Shown piece after piece: positions 15,287 to 23,192 of a stretch of 46,048 bases of DNA (its first letter is position 1; every line of letters begins with the position of its first letter). The notes under the pieces are model-generated. The model was not told where the DNA came from and did not search any database. It saw only the letters and a program-made list of their open reading frames with translations. The translations under genes were made by a program, and so were the position numbers. The DNA is from an uncultured Candidatus Saccharibacteria bacterium (lineage in GTDB: Bacteria > Patescibacteriota > Saccharimonadia > Saccharimonadales > Saccharimonadaceae): the NCBI GenBank assembly GCA_946538495.1, contig CAMNGP010000004.1:1-46048 (forward strand). Direction: 5' to 3'.

Positions 15287-16464
15287 TTCGCTTTAAAAAT
15301 CTTCTCGTTTTTGATGCTATCTGGTAAATAATTCCTATCTAGATGGAACCCAGTTTCCCATTTCTGCCCCTTACCATACCCCAAGTCCTTCATTAATTTG
15401 GTAGGAGCATTCCTTAACCATATCGGAACAGGCTCGCCACGTGTTTTGCGCGCCAAATCTAAAGCTTTATACCAAGCATCCGCCGAATCTCGCGACTTCT
15501 TAGATTTCGATAAGGCAATACAGGTATGAGCCAAAATCAAGCCTGACTCTGGCATCCCCACTCTTTCCACTGCTTGAAAACATGCCGTCGCCAAACTTAA
15601 CGCTCCGTTCCCAGCTAGCCCAATATCCTCCGAAGCAAAAATCACCATCCGCCTTGCAATAAATTTAGGGTCTTCTCCGACTTCCACCATCCGCGCCAAA
15701 TAATATAGCGCCGCATCTGTATCGGAACCTCTCATAGATTTGATAAATGCAGAAATCGTATCGTAATGATTGTCACCTTTTTTATCATATCCTGGCATTT
15801 TTTTGCCCGCGGCTTCAATCACAATCTTTTCGTCAACTTTGTCCGCCAGTGACAAAGCCAACTCCAAATCGCCCAAAGCCGAACGTGCATCGCCCCCAGA
15901 TAGTTCCGCAATCAAATCCAAAGCTTTTTTAGAAACACGTTTGGTGGCCTTCTCGGTTTTAACCGCTCTTTTTAATACCTCTAAAATTGCATCCTTGGAA
16001 AGCGAAGATATCACCACAACTCTAGATCTACTAAGAAGAGGCGAAATCACTTCAAAAGATGGATTTTCCGTCGTAGCCCCAATCAAAGTTATTAAACCAG
16101 ACTCTACGTGTGGTAAAAAGGCATCTTGTTGCGCTTTATTAAAACGATGAATTTCGTCCACAAATAAAATTGTTCGCGTTTTTAAATTCCAGTTTAGTTT
16201 TGCGCGTTTTACCACCTCCTCAACATCCTTTTTACCAGCCGTTACCGCCGAAATCTCTACGAAATCCGCTTTAAACTCACGCGCTAGAATCCGCGCCAAA
16301 GTTGTCTTGCCAGTTCCTGGTGGCCCCCAAAAAATCAAATTCACCGGCTCGCCTTTACGCACAATTTCCGTCAAAATTTTGCCATCACCAATAATTTCGT
16401 CCTGCCCCAAGACCTCAGACAATTTCGCAGGCCTCATCCTCTCTGCTAACGGTATCCTATTCAT
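15283..16464 (-). CDS. rarA: Replication-associated recombination protein RarA (MgsA)
   Basis: 393 aa from the ATG at 16464 (MNRIPLAERMRP). A longer reading from a codon at 16521 would begin upstream of the promoter -10 and is rejected. AAA+ clamp-loader-like ATPase: Walker A GPPGTGKTTLARIL, Walker B ILFVDEIHRFNK, sensor 1 IGATTENPSFEV, and C-terminal MgsA oligomerisation domain (PIWLRNAPTKLMKDLGYGKG). RarA acts at stalled replication forks. Convergent and 4-bp overlapping with the DsbA-like gene. Confidence 0.95.
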   Translation of the reverse strand: MNRIPLAERMRPAKLSEVLGQDEIIGDGKILTEIVRKGEPVNLIFWGPPGTGKTTLARILAREFKADFVEISAVTAGKKDVEEVVKRAKLNWNLKTRTILFVDEIHRFNKAQQDAFLPHVESGLITLIGATTENPSFEVISPLLSRSRVVVISSLSKDAILEVLKRAVKTEKATKRVSKKALDLIAELSGGDARSALGDLELALSLADKVDEKIVIEAAGKKMPGYDKKGDNHYDTISAFIKSMRGSDTDAALYYLARMVEVGEDPKFIARRMVIFASEDIGLAGNGALSLATACFQAVERVGMPESGLILAHTCIALSKSKKSRDSADAWYKALDLARKTRGEPVPIWLRNAPTKLMKDLGYGKGQKWETGFHLDRNYLPDSIKNEKIFKAN

Positions 16465-16471
16465 GATATAT

Positions 16472-16477
16472 ATTATA
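16472..16477 (-). promoter_or_regulatory. rarA -10 box (TATAAT, 7 nt)
   Basis: The box ends 7 nt before the ATG at 16464. The preceding triplet is AGG rather than TGn. Confidence 0.65.
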
Positions 16478-16528
16478 CCTAATTCTCTACTTTTTTCACA
16501 AACATAACCATTTTTCCACAAGGAAATC

Positions 16529-16558
16529 TTTACAAAACAAAAACATTTATGCTACAAT
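16529..16558 (+). promoter_or_regulatory. Promoter of the 16589 membrane protein gene
   Basis: TTTACA, an 18-nt spacer and TGc-TACAAT. A leader of about 25 nt follows and carries AAAGGAG as SD 8 nt before the ATG. Confidence 0.65.
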
Positions 16559-16588
16559 CAAACTAATATTAATTAAAGGAGTTATATT

Positions 16589-17032
16589 ATGTCCGACTAT
16601 GAGGCATACAAATTAATTAACACTTATGGTGGAAGCAGCTATGGAAGCTCAACAGACGCCCTAGCAGGAGCCGGTATCTGGACGATTATCGCTGCTATTA
16701 TAGCAATCGTTGGCGGTATCTTAGTCTATTTCCTTTTCGTTAAGTCTAAAAACGAGCCAAAAGGCAAATTCGGCAAATGGCTCAAAGAATTCTTAAGCTT
16801 CAAAGTAATGTGGATCGAACCAATTCTTAAGGTTGCCTATTATGTCGCTACTATTTTCGTAGCACTCTTCTCCTTCTCATTCCTAGCTTTAGGTGGCTAC
16901 GGCGTTCTCATGTTCTTCCTCTGGTTGATCCTCGGTCCAATTATTGTCCGTCTCGTCTACGAAGCATCCATGATGTTTATCATGATCTGGCGTAATACCA
17001 AAGACATTGCTGACAACACTAAGAAAAAATAG
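16589..17032 (+). CDS. Small integral membrane protein
   Basis: 147 aa, family not recognised. A Gly/Ser-rich N-terminus (about 13-27) is followed by three hydrophobic segments: about 30-50, 78-98 and 101-130. A basic segment between the first two (KSKNEPKGKFGKWLKEF) should be cytoplasmic, and the C-terminus is Lys-rich. The gene stands alone with its own promoter, leader, SD and intrinsic terminator, which suggests substantial expression. Codons are regular, supporting a real gene. Confidence 0.8.
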   Translation: MSDYEAYKLINTYGGSSYGSSTDALAGAGIWTIIAAIIAIVGGILVYFLFVKSKNEPKGKFGKWLKEFLSFKVMWIEPILKVAYYVATIFVALFSFSFLALGGYGVLMFFLWLILGPIIVRLVYEASMMFIMIWRNTKDIADNTKKK

Positions 17033-17046
17033 TTTCTAGCAGCAAG

Positions 17047-17078
17047 ATATCCCCTCCTCCATGGAGGGGATATTTTTA
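17047..17078 (+). terminator. Intrinsic terminator after the 16589 gene
   Basis: The perfect 11-bp stem ATATCCCCTCC/GGAGGGGATAT with a 5-nt loop (17047-17073) is followed by TTTTATTT. Confidence 0.92.
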
Positions 17079-17107
17079 TTTCAAAATTCCCCAAAATCCA
17101 AAAACTA

Positions 17108-17116
17108 TGGTATAAT
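17108..17116 (+). promoter_or_regulatory. tRNA cluster promoter (TGgTATAAT)
   Basis: The extended -10 lies 11 nt upstream of the mature tRNA-Phe 5' end. Confidence 0.75.
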
Positions 17117-17127
17117 ATACCACACAT

Positions 17128-17203
17128 GGTTCTGTAGCTCAGTTGGTAGAGCAGAGGCCTGAAGAGCCTTGTGTCGCTGGTTCAAGTCCAGCCGGAACCA
17201 CCA
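17128..17203 (+). tRNA. tRNA-Phe (GAA)
   Basis: Full cloverleaf: acceptor GGTTCTG/CGGAACC, D-arm GCTC/GAGC, anticodon loop CTGAAGA giving GAA, T-loop TTCAAGT, CCA encoded. Confidence 0.97.
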
Positions 17204-17225
17204 TTAACAATCTGCCGTAATAATT

Positions 17226-17302
17226 GGGCCGGTAGCTCAGCAGGTTAGAGCACGGGCCTTTTAAGCCCGGTGTCGAGGGTTCGAGCCCCTCCCGGCTCAC
17301 CA
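17226..17302 (+). tRNA. tRNA-Lys (TTT)
   Basis: Acceptor GGGCCGG/CCGGCTC, anticodon stem CGGGC/GCCCG with loop CTTTTAA giving TTT, T-arm GAGGG-TTCGAGC-CCCTC, CCA encoded. Lies 22 nt after tRNA-Phe. Confidence 0.97.
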
Positions 17303-17316
17303 ATTATCATACGGCT

Positions 17317-17393
17317 GGGCGGTTAGCTCAGTTGGCTAGAGCGCGTCTTTGACGTAGACGAGGTCAGAGGTTCGACTCCTCTATCGCCCACCA
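17317..17393 (+). tRNA. tRNA-Val (GAC)
   Basis: Acceptor GGGCGGT/ATCGCCC, anticodon stem CGTCT/AGACG with loop TTGACGT giving GAC, T-arm AGAGG-TTCGACT-CCTCT, CCA encoded. Its last 18 bases are repeated at 17493-17510. Confidence 0.97.
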
Positions 17394-17394
17394 T

Positions 17395-17433
17395 AGAAAT
17401 AAAAAGAAGGCCTTTAGGTCTTATTTTTATTTC
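17395..17433 (+). terminator. Terminator of the tRNA cluster
   Basis: A long AT-rich hairpin with a GGCC-ttt-AGGTC tip (AAATAAAAAGAAGG against TCTTATTTTTATTT) follows tRNA-Val. It is nearly the same design as the one after tRNA-Glu. Confidence 0.8.
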
Positions 17434-17510
17434 TGTAATTGTGCATACGAGAGTCGGACCGTAGGTTCGCATCGAGCGAAGCGAGATTCCTTCTCCTCTA
17501 TCGCCCACCA
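17434..17510 (+). repeat. tRNA-Val 3'-end duplication behind a structured spacer
   Basis: Bases 17493-17510 repeat the last 18 bases of tRNA-Val (CTCCTCTATCGCCCACCA at 17376-17393) exactly, 117 bp further on. The spacer after the terminator has a TTCGC-atcga-GCGAA hairpin and no gene. This is the usual trace of site-specific integration at a tRNA 3' end; no integrase is in the window. Confidence 0.8.
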
Positions 17511-17521
17511 CAAAAATCAAG

Positions 17522-17545
17522 AAACTCCCGAAGGGGGTTTATTTA
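17522..17545. terminator. Convergent terminator between tRNA region and 17556 gene
   Basis: The hairpin AAACTCCC-gaa-GGGGGTTT is followed on the plus strand by ATTTATTT. On the minus strand it is followed by CTTGATTTTTG, placing it at the end of the 17556-18053 gene. Confidence 0.7.
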
Positions 17546-17555
17546 TTTAAATCAT

Positions 17556-18053
17556 TTAAATTTGTAATACTATTATCCGCACAATAAAGAATAAAAGCGC
17601 AACGATAATTGCGCTAAAACCTGTCCAAAACGCTGAAGTTAACTTGACGCCACGTTTGATTTTCTGATATGATTCCCAACTCGTCACGATTAGGCCTAAC
17701 AATACAGCAATCGCGAGGCATATATAACCAATGCCGCTAGGCAAACCAGAAACAATTACTCCACCAATTCCAAGATTAGACGATAATGTCACCAACCCGC
17801 CAACGTAGCCGATGAGACTAAGCGTGACACCAGCAATTGCAAAAATCAGTGCACGATTACTCATACGCTCGACATCCGCCTTAATCACATCTAGGTCCCT
17901 TGACCAGCCCCTAACTTTGGTAACTTTGGGGCCCAAAAAGGCTAGATTGGATTTATCAGGTTTTTGATTTGCCAAATCCTTAGCAGCTTTCATGCGCTCC
18001 GCATCGATTTGCTTAGATTTCGACGCCCATTTTTCGGTAGCACTATCCGCCAT
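17556..18053 (-). CDS. Membrane protein with soluble N-terminus
   Basis: 165 aa from the ATG at 18053 (MADSATEKW). The in-frame ATG at 18083 would put the -10 box inside the gene. The first ~70 residues are soluble and charged, rich in Lys, Asp and Ala. Three hydrophobic segments follow: about 74-95, 99-122 and 142-163. Family not recognised; no enzyme motif is seen. Divergent from hisS. Confidence 0.75.
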   Translation of the reverse strand: MADSATEKWASKSKQIDAERMKAAKDLANQKPDKSNLAFLGPKVTKVRGWSRDLDVIKADVERMSNRALIFAIAGVTLSLIGYVGGLVTLSSNLGIGGVIVSGLPSGIGYICLAIAVLLGLIVTSWESYQKIKRGVKLTSAFWTGFSAIIVALLFFIVRIIVLQI

Positions 18054-18060
18054 ATTTATT

Positions 18061-18069
18061 ATTACAGCA
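18061..18069 (-). promoter_or_regulatory. Promoter of the 17556 gene (TGcTGTAAT, 7 nt)
   Basis: The extended -10 ends 7 nt before the ATG at 18053 and supports that start. Confidence 0.55.
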
Positions 18070-18155
18070 TTATTACTACGCACACAATGAATATATAAGT
18101 GATGGAGAATTGCAAAAAAACGTTGAGGGCGACCGACCCCCAGTAAGTTGTTTTG

Positions 18156-18164
18156 TGTTATAAT
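18156..18164 (+). promoter_or_regulatory. Leaderless promoter of hisS (TGtTATAAT, 6 nt)
   Basis: The -10 ends exactly 6 nt before the ATG at 18171. The alternative TTG start at 18153 would encode MCYNYG across this box. Confidence 0.78.
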
Positions 18165-18170
18165 TATGGC

Positions 18171-19502
18171 ATGAAAAAAATCAACACTTCACCAATTTCT
18201 GGCACCCAAGAGCTTCTTCCCAAAGTTCAAGCCAATTTTGATTCTCTCAAAACAAAAATCGAAGATAGTTACAAGCAGCACGGTTATTATAAAATCGAAA
18301 CACCAACAATCGAACGCACAGATGTACTATTGGCTAAAGCTGGCGGCGAAACCGAAAAGCAAATTTACAAAGTCATCAAAACTGCAGAATCTGAAGCTTC
18401 TGCCGACCAGGCGCTTCGTTTTGACCACACCGTTCCAATCGCCAGATATATTGTTGAACACGAAAACGACTTAATCTTTCCACTCAAAGTATCACAAATC
18501 GGTCTCAATTTTCGCGGTGAACGTGCTCAAAAAGGGCGTTTCCGTGAGTTTTATCAATGTGATATTGATATAATTGGCCGCGATTCCCTACCTCTAGCCT
18601 ATGACGCCGACGTCATCTCAACCCTGTTAGATACTTTTAATTCATTTGAACTAAACACACCAATACTAGCTCGTATTAACAACCGCAAAATCCTTTCTGG
18701 TCTTCTGGAAGCTCTAAATCTACAAGAAAAATCCCAAGAAATCTATAGCATTATCGATCACGCAGAAAAAGTCACCCCAGAACAAACCAAAGTTTCCCTC
18801 GAAGAATTAGGACTAGACAAAGAGGATGTTAAAAAAATCCTCGCCTTCATTGAGCTTCACGGCGAACGCTCATTTGTCATCAAAAATCTTAGCAATCTTG
18901 AAATAAGCAACGAAACATTTACCTCCGGAGTCGCCGAATTAGATCAGGTTCTCTATCTCCTAGAATCAGCCGGCCTCCAAGAACAAATCGAAGCCGACAT
19001 GAAAATCGTCCGTGGGCTAGATTATTACACGGGCACCGTTTTTGAATTCATCTTGCCAGAACATAAAAACATTGGTTCGGTTTGTGGTGGCGGACGCTAT
19101 GAAAACCTCACGAAACACTTTAGCGACAAAGCATTCCCAGGCGTAGGTGGCTCAATCGGACTCACTCGCTTGTTCTATGTCTTAAACGAAGTAAACTTAT
19201 TGCCACAATTTAACGAACTCATCGATTACGCAATTATCCCAGTTTCCGAGCATGAATTCGATGAAGCTATCAAAGTAGCGCAAAAAATCCGCCACAAGAA
19301 AAACAGCACCACTATCATTTTTACCGATAAAAAACTTGGCGACAAAATCAGCTATGCTACTAAAATTGCCAAAAATGGCATCGTGATCGGTGAAGCGGAA
19401 ATAGAATCTAAAACATTGCAAGCCAAAAATTTCGAAACTGGTGAAACAACCGAAATTAACGTTGAAGTAGAATCCAATCCAGAAGATTTCTGGGCAGATT
19501 AA
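18171..19502 (+). CDS. hisS: Histidyl-tRNA synthetase
   Basis: 443 aa (MKKINTSPISGTQELLP). Class II enzyme that charges tRNA-His: motif 1 region with LRFDHTVPIARYI, motif 2 FRGERAQKGRFREFYQCDID, the histidine-binding segment RGLDYYTGTVFEF, CGGGRYENLT, and motif 3 GGSIGLTRLFYVL. An anticodon-binding domain is at the C-terminus. The next gene starts one base after the stop, so the two are likely co-transcribed. Confidence 0.96.
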   Translation: MKKINTSPISGTQELLPKVQANFDSLKTKIEDSYKQHGYYKIETPTIERTDVLLAKAGGETEKQIYKVIKTAESEASADQALRFDHTVPIARYIVEHENDLIFPLKVSQIGLNFRGERAQKGRFREFYQCDIDIIGRDSLPLAYDADVISTLLDTFNSFELNTPILARINNRKILSGLLEALNLQEKSQEIYSIIDHAEKVTPEQTKVSLEELGLDKEDVKKILAFIELHGERSFVIKNLSNLEISNETFTSGVAELDQVLYLLESAGLQEQIEADMKIVRGLDYYTGTVFEFILPEHKNIGSVCGGGRYENLTKHFSDKAFPGVGGSIGLTRLFYVLNEVNLLPQFNELIDYAIIPVSEHEFDEAIKVAQKIRHKKNSTTIIFTDKKLGDKISYATKIAKNGIVIGEAEIESKTLQAKNFETGETTEINVEVESNPEDFWAD

Positions 19503-19503
19503 A

Positions 19504-20100
19504 ATGCGTAACCCTAACCTATCGCAACATTTCTTAAAATCTCCAAAGCTAGCACTATTTTTGATTGGTCATTCAAATCTCAAGAAACGTGACACCGTCA
19601 TAGAAATCGGCGCCGGTTCAGGAGTAATCACCAGCGCCTTATGTTATCGCGTAAAGCAAGTTATAGCTATTGAGCCAGACCATCAAACAGCCCAAAAACT
19701 CAGAGAAAACCTCACCAAAAGAAACATCACAAATGTGCAAATAGTAGAGGAGGACTTTTTAGATTACGAATTGCCTACTACTCCATATAAGGTATTCAGT
19801 AATCCACCCTTTCATCTTAGTTCCAAAATCGTACACAAACTCATCGAAGCTGACAATCCACCAGAATCGTTTTATCTAATACTGCAAAAACAATTCGCCC
19901 TAAAGCTACTAAATACCGATCGTCACTACACTTCAAAATTAGGCCTAGAGTTAATTCAAAACTATCAAACTAAGATACGATTACCTCTGAAACCTACAGA
20001 TTTTACTCCACCACCCGCCGTGCCAACGGTGTTATTTGAAGCCAAAAAAATCTATTTCCCTTCCAAAAATGCCCCAGATTGCCTCGACCAAAGTTTATAA
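19504..20100 (+). CDS. Erm-like 23S rRNA adenine N6-methyltransferase
   Basis: 198 aa. Erm/KsgA superfamily: N-terminal SQHFLKSPKL, SAM motif I VIEIGAGSGVITSAL, acidic IEPD, EEDFLDY, and catalytic motif IV SNPPFHLSSKIV (N-P-P-F). The 'SQHFL' start and N-x-x-F favour Erm over RsmA, and a clear RsmA gene exists at 11886. Erm enzymes methylate A2058 of 23S rRNA and confer macrolide-lincosamide-streptogramin resistance; that substrate here is inference. At 198 aa it is shorter than typical Erm (about 245), with a reduced C-terminal domain. It lies one base after hisS, with no SD visible. It overlaps the convergent ABC exporter gene by 49 bp. Confidence 0.8.
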   Translation: MRNPNLSQHFLKSPKLALFLIGHSNLKKRDTVIEIGAGSGVITSALCYRVKQVIAIEPDHQTAQKLRENLTKRNITNVQIVEEDFLDYELPTTPYKVFSNPPFHLSSKIVHKLIEADNPPESFYLILQKQFALKLLNTDRHYTSKLGLELIQNYQTKIRLPLKPTDFTPPPAVPTVLFEAKKIYFPSKNAPDCLDQSL

Positions 20101-21827
20101 TACTCACCCTTCTTCTTTAACAACTCCTTATGTGTGCCCTGTTCCACAATTTTACCAGCATTCAAAACAACAATCATATCAAGGCCAGCAATTGTCGATA
20201 AACGATGCGCCACTACGATTGACGTTCGCCCCTTCATCAAGTTTTTTAAAGCACCTTGAATCAAAGCCTCAGATTCCGAATCCAACGCCGAAGTCGCTTC
20301 GTCCAGCACCAAAATTGGCGCATTTTTCAAAATTGCCCTCGCAATAGCAATTCTTTGTCTCTGTCCGCCAGAAAGCTTTACGCCCCTTTCGCCCACCATC
20401 GTTTCGTATCCATCTGGCAAATCTTTAATGAATTCCTCGGCATTTGCTAATTCTGCCGCCCTCACAACTTCGTCATCGGTGGCATCAGTTTTTCCATAGG
20501 CGATATTCTCAAATATAGAACGGTGGAATAACGCCGATTCTTGCGGTACATATGCAATACTCTTTCGTAGAGATTTTTGTGTTATGTCACGAATATCTTT
20601 TCCGTCCACCAAAATCGCGCCCTCTGCCACATCATCAAACCTCAAAAGCAACTTAATCAAAGTCGTCTTACCAGAACCAGACACGCCAACCAATCCAACT
20701 GATTTACCAGCTGGAATTTTTAAAGAAAAACCATCAAACAACCGGCCTTTTTTATCCTGATGCCCAAAGCTGATATTTCTAAATTCTACACTGGCCTCAT
20801 CGATAACAAGCTTTTTATCCGTTTTGTCATCTATAATATACGGTGTATCGAGAATGCTAACCATTTCCTTTGCATCACCAAATGCACGATTAATATTACG
20901 TAGGATATGATTAATAGTCCAGGTATTCGACAACAAATTATTAGATAACGAATACAAAAATACAATATTAGCAATTGAAAGACCAAACCACTCATGGCTC
21001 ATCACCATAAACACAATTAAAGCCGCAAAAGTAACCATATTTACCGAATTCATGGATAGATTTCGCCAAAAAGATATTTTTGCCACATCAATAGTCGCAT
21101 CATGAGTACGCCTTGTCGCTCGGCTAAACCGCCTAGCCTCAAAGTTTTCCCTAGCGTAAGATTTAACCGACAATTCATTCGTAATCGAATCCGCCAATTG
21201 GCCAGTCTGTTTATTTTCCGCATTTGCCAACTTCACATCGTACTTTGTAGTTTTATAATACGTCACAATGGCGACCGTTAAATACAAAATCACATATGAC
21301 AGAAGAATAATAGCAAATGGCAAACAAACGAAAGATGCAGTACCAATTGAAAAAATAATCGAAAGAATTAATGGATAGATATTCCAAACAAAACTTGATT
21401 TAAAACGAATAAACGCATTTGGCAATTTGTTGGCCGCAGAAGTAAGTGAACCAGAGAATTTGTTATTATGAAAAGTCATCGATTGATTAATGACGGCATC
21501 AAATGCCATTTTGCTAAGAAGCTCTGCACATTTAGCATCTAAAGTCCAATCCAACCAATCCAGAACACGTACAATAATCAAATTATTAATGCTTGAAGCG
21601 GCAATTGTCAGAACAAGTATCTCGGTATAATTCGCTAGCTCAAAATCACCGCCCGACAACCTCCCGACAATACTAGAAGTACCCCAAGGAACAATCACAT
21701 TTGAAACAAAAACCCAAACTGGAATAATTCCAAACAGTATAAAAGTTCTAGCCTTAAATTGCATTAAGGCCATCCAAAAATAGTGCAATACTCTTTTTAC
21801 ATAAATCGGTTTTTTCTTTTGAGCCAT
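20052..21827 (-). CDS. ABC exporter, fused membrane and ATPase domains
   Basis: 591 aa half-transporter. The membrane domain (about 15-320, six segments) is followed by an ATPase with Walker A GVSGSGKTTLIK, Q-loop YVPQESALFHRSI, signature LSGGQRQR, Walker B ILVLDEATSALD and H-loop AHRLSTI. This is the MsbA/multidrug/lipid exporter class; it should dimerise and export lipids, peptides or drugs. The substrate is unknown; the adjacent Erm-like gene makes a drug-export role conceivable but unproven. Divergent from glyS with only 14 bp between the start codons. Confidence 0.93.
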   Translation of the reverse strand: MAQKKKPIYVKRVLHYFWMALMQFKARTFILFGIIPVWVFVSNVIVPWGTSSIVGRLSGGDFELANYTEILVLTIAASSINNLIIVRVLDWLDWTLDAKCAELLSKMAFDAVINQSMTFHNNKFSGSLTSAANKLPNAFIRFKSSFVWNIYPLILSIIFSIGTASFVCLPFAIILLSYVILYLTVAIVTYYKTTKYDVKLANAENKQTGQLADSITNELSVKSYARENFEARRFSRATRRTHDATIDVAKISFWRNLSMNSVNMVTFAALIVFMVMSHEWFGLSIANIVFLYSLSNNLLSNTWTINHILRNINRAFGDAKEMVSILDTPYIIDDKTDKKLVIDEASVEFRNISFGHQDKKGRLFDGFSLKIPAGKSVGLVGVSGSGKTTLIKLLLRFDDVAEGAILVDGKDIRDITQKSLRKSIAYVPQESALFHRSIFENIAYGKTDATDDEVVRAAELANAEEFIKDLPDGYETMVGERGVKLSGGQRQRIAIARAILKNAPILVLDEATSALDSESEALIQGALKNLMKGRTSIVVAHRLSTIAGLDMIVVLNAGKIVEQGTHKELLKKKGEYYKLWSRQSGAFLEGK

Positions 21828-21842
21828 GCTATAATTATAACA
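21827..21842. promoter_or_regulatory. Interlocked divergent promoters of glyS and ABC exporter
   Basis: The plus-strand -10 TATAAT at 21830-21835 (with TGc) ends 6 nt before the glyS ATG at 21842. The minus-strand -10 TATAAT at 21839-21834 (with TGt) ends 6 nt before the ABC ATG at 21827. The boxes share two bases, and each TGn element overlaps the other gene's start codon. Confidence 0.8.
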
Positions 21843-23191
21843 TGGGTAAATTAGATAATATTGTCAGCCTCTGCAAGCGTCGTGGGTTTATTTTTCCTGG
21901 TAGCGACATATATGGCGGTATGGCTGGCACTTGGGACTTTGGCCCATTAGGGGTCACCTTAAAAAAGAAAATCGAAAAAGCATGGTGGAAATTTTTCGTC
22001 GAAAATCAAGAAAACATGTACGGTATAGATGCGGCAATCATTATGAATCCTCGCACCTGGATTGCTTCTGGTCACACGGCAACTTTTTCCGATCCGTTAG
22101 TCGAGTGTAAAGAATGCAAGTCGCGTTTCCGCGCTGATAAGATCGCAGATAATATTAGCGAATCTGTCACTACGGAAGAGTTTTTAGCCACGCACACTAA
22201 GTGTCCAGTTTGCGGCAAAGAGAATTGGGGGCCAATTCGAAAATTCAATATGATGTTTTCAACCCGCGTCGGAGCAGTATTACCAGACGACAATGCCGAC
22301 CTCACCGAAAAATCCACTACCTATCTTCGTCCAGAAACCGCCCAAGGAATTTTCACCAACTACAAAAACGTTGTCGACACCTTCTACCCAGACATACCTT
22401 TTGGCCTAGCCCAACAAGGGAAAGCTTTTCGTAACGAAATAAGCCCTCGTGATTTTATCTTGCGCGACCGTGAATGTTCACAAATGGAAATTGAGTATTT
22501 TGTACATCCCACCACATGGGAAGATAATTTCGAAATAATGCGCAAATTGCAACATGAATTTCTTGAAGAAGTCATTGGTCTACCAAAAGACAAAATTCAC
22601 GAATACGAAGTGCCCGAAGCCGATCGTGCCCACTACAGCAAGCGTACTATTGACTTCATGTTTGACTATCCAAACGGCGAAGAAGAGCTTATGGGCTTAG
22701 CCTATCGTACAGATTTTGACCTCAAAAATATCGAACGTGAATCCGGCAAATCAATGGAATACCGCGACAAAGTTACTGGTGAATCCTTTGTTCCGCATGT
22801 TATCGAACCTTCAATCGGCATCGAACGCTTATTCCTTGCCATCATTTCTAATGCCTATTCCGAAGAGACGGTCGGTGACAAAAACGAAATCCGCACCGTG
22901 CTAAAGCTCCCCAAAAACCTTGCGCCATATAGATTCTGTGTTTCCCCACTACTCAAGAACAAACCAGAATTAGTCGTCAAGGCAAAAGAAGTCTATCAAA
23001 TTCTTAAGAAAAAATATAGCAATGTCACATGGGATGATTCAGGCAACATCGGCAAACGCTATCGCAAACAAGACGAAATTGGTACACCAGAGTGTATCGT
23101 CATCGATTTTGATACTCTAGAAAACAACAGTGTCACGGTTCGTGACCGTGACACTACCAAGCAAACAAGAGTACAAATCTCAGATTTGTGA
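21842..23191 (+). CDS. glyS: Glycyl-tRNA synthetase (dimeric, class II)
   Basis: 449 aa, the single-chain alpha2 type. Motifs: RPETAQGIFTNYKN, motif 2 FRNEISPRDFILRDRECSQM, motif 3 PSIGIERLFLAI, and a C-terminal anticodon-binding domain (APYRFCVSPLL onward). A four-Cys cluster CKECKSRF...CPVCGKENW in the insertion domain probably binds zinc. It charges tRNA-Gly. Convergent with ppa, with a single base between the stop codons. Confidence 0.97.
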   Translation: MGKLDNIVSLCKRRGFIFPGSDIYGGMAGTWDFGPLGVTLKKKIEKAWWKFFVENQENMYGIDAAIIMNPRTWIASGHTATFSDPLVECKECKSRFRADKIADNISESVTTEEFLATHTKCPVCGKENWGPIRKFNMMFSTRVGAVLPDDNADLTEKSTTYLRPETAQGIFTNYKNVVDTFYPDIPFGLAQQGKAFRNEISPRDFILRDRECSQMEIEYFVHPTTWEDNFEIMRKLQHEFLEEVIGLPKDKIHEYEVPEADRAHYSKRTIDFMFDYPNGEEELMGLAYRTDFDLKNIERESGKSMEYRDKVTGESFVPHVIEPSIGIERLFLAIISNAYSEETVGDKNEIRTVLKLPKNLAPYRFCVSPLLKNKPELVVKAKEVYQILKKKYSNVTWDDSGNIGKRYRKQDEIGTPECIVIDFDTLENNSVTVRDRDTTKQTRVQISDL

Positions 23192-23192
23192 A

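Noticed and set aside
17323-17520. A 65-residue reading frame antisense to tRNA-Val (…GDRGVEPLTSSTS…)
   Set aside because: It is complementary to a tRNA and its duplicated end; this kind of peptide is a known false prediction from antisense tRNA sequence.
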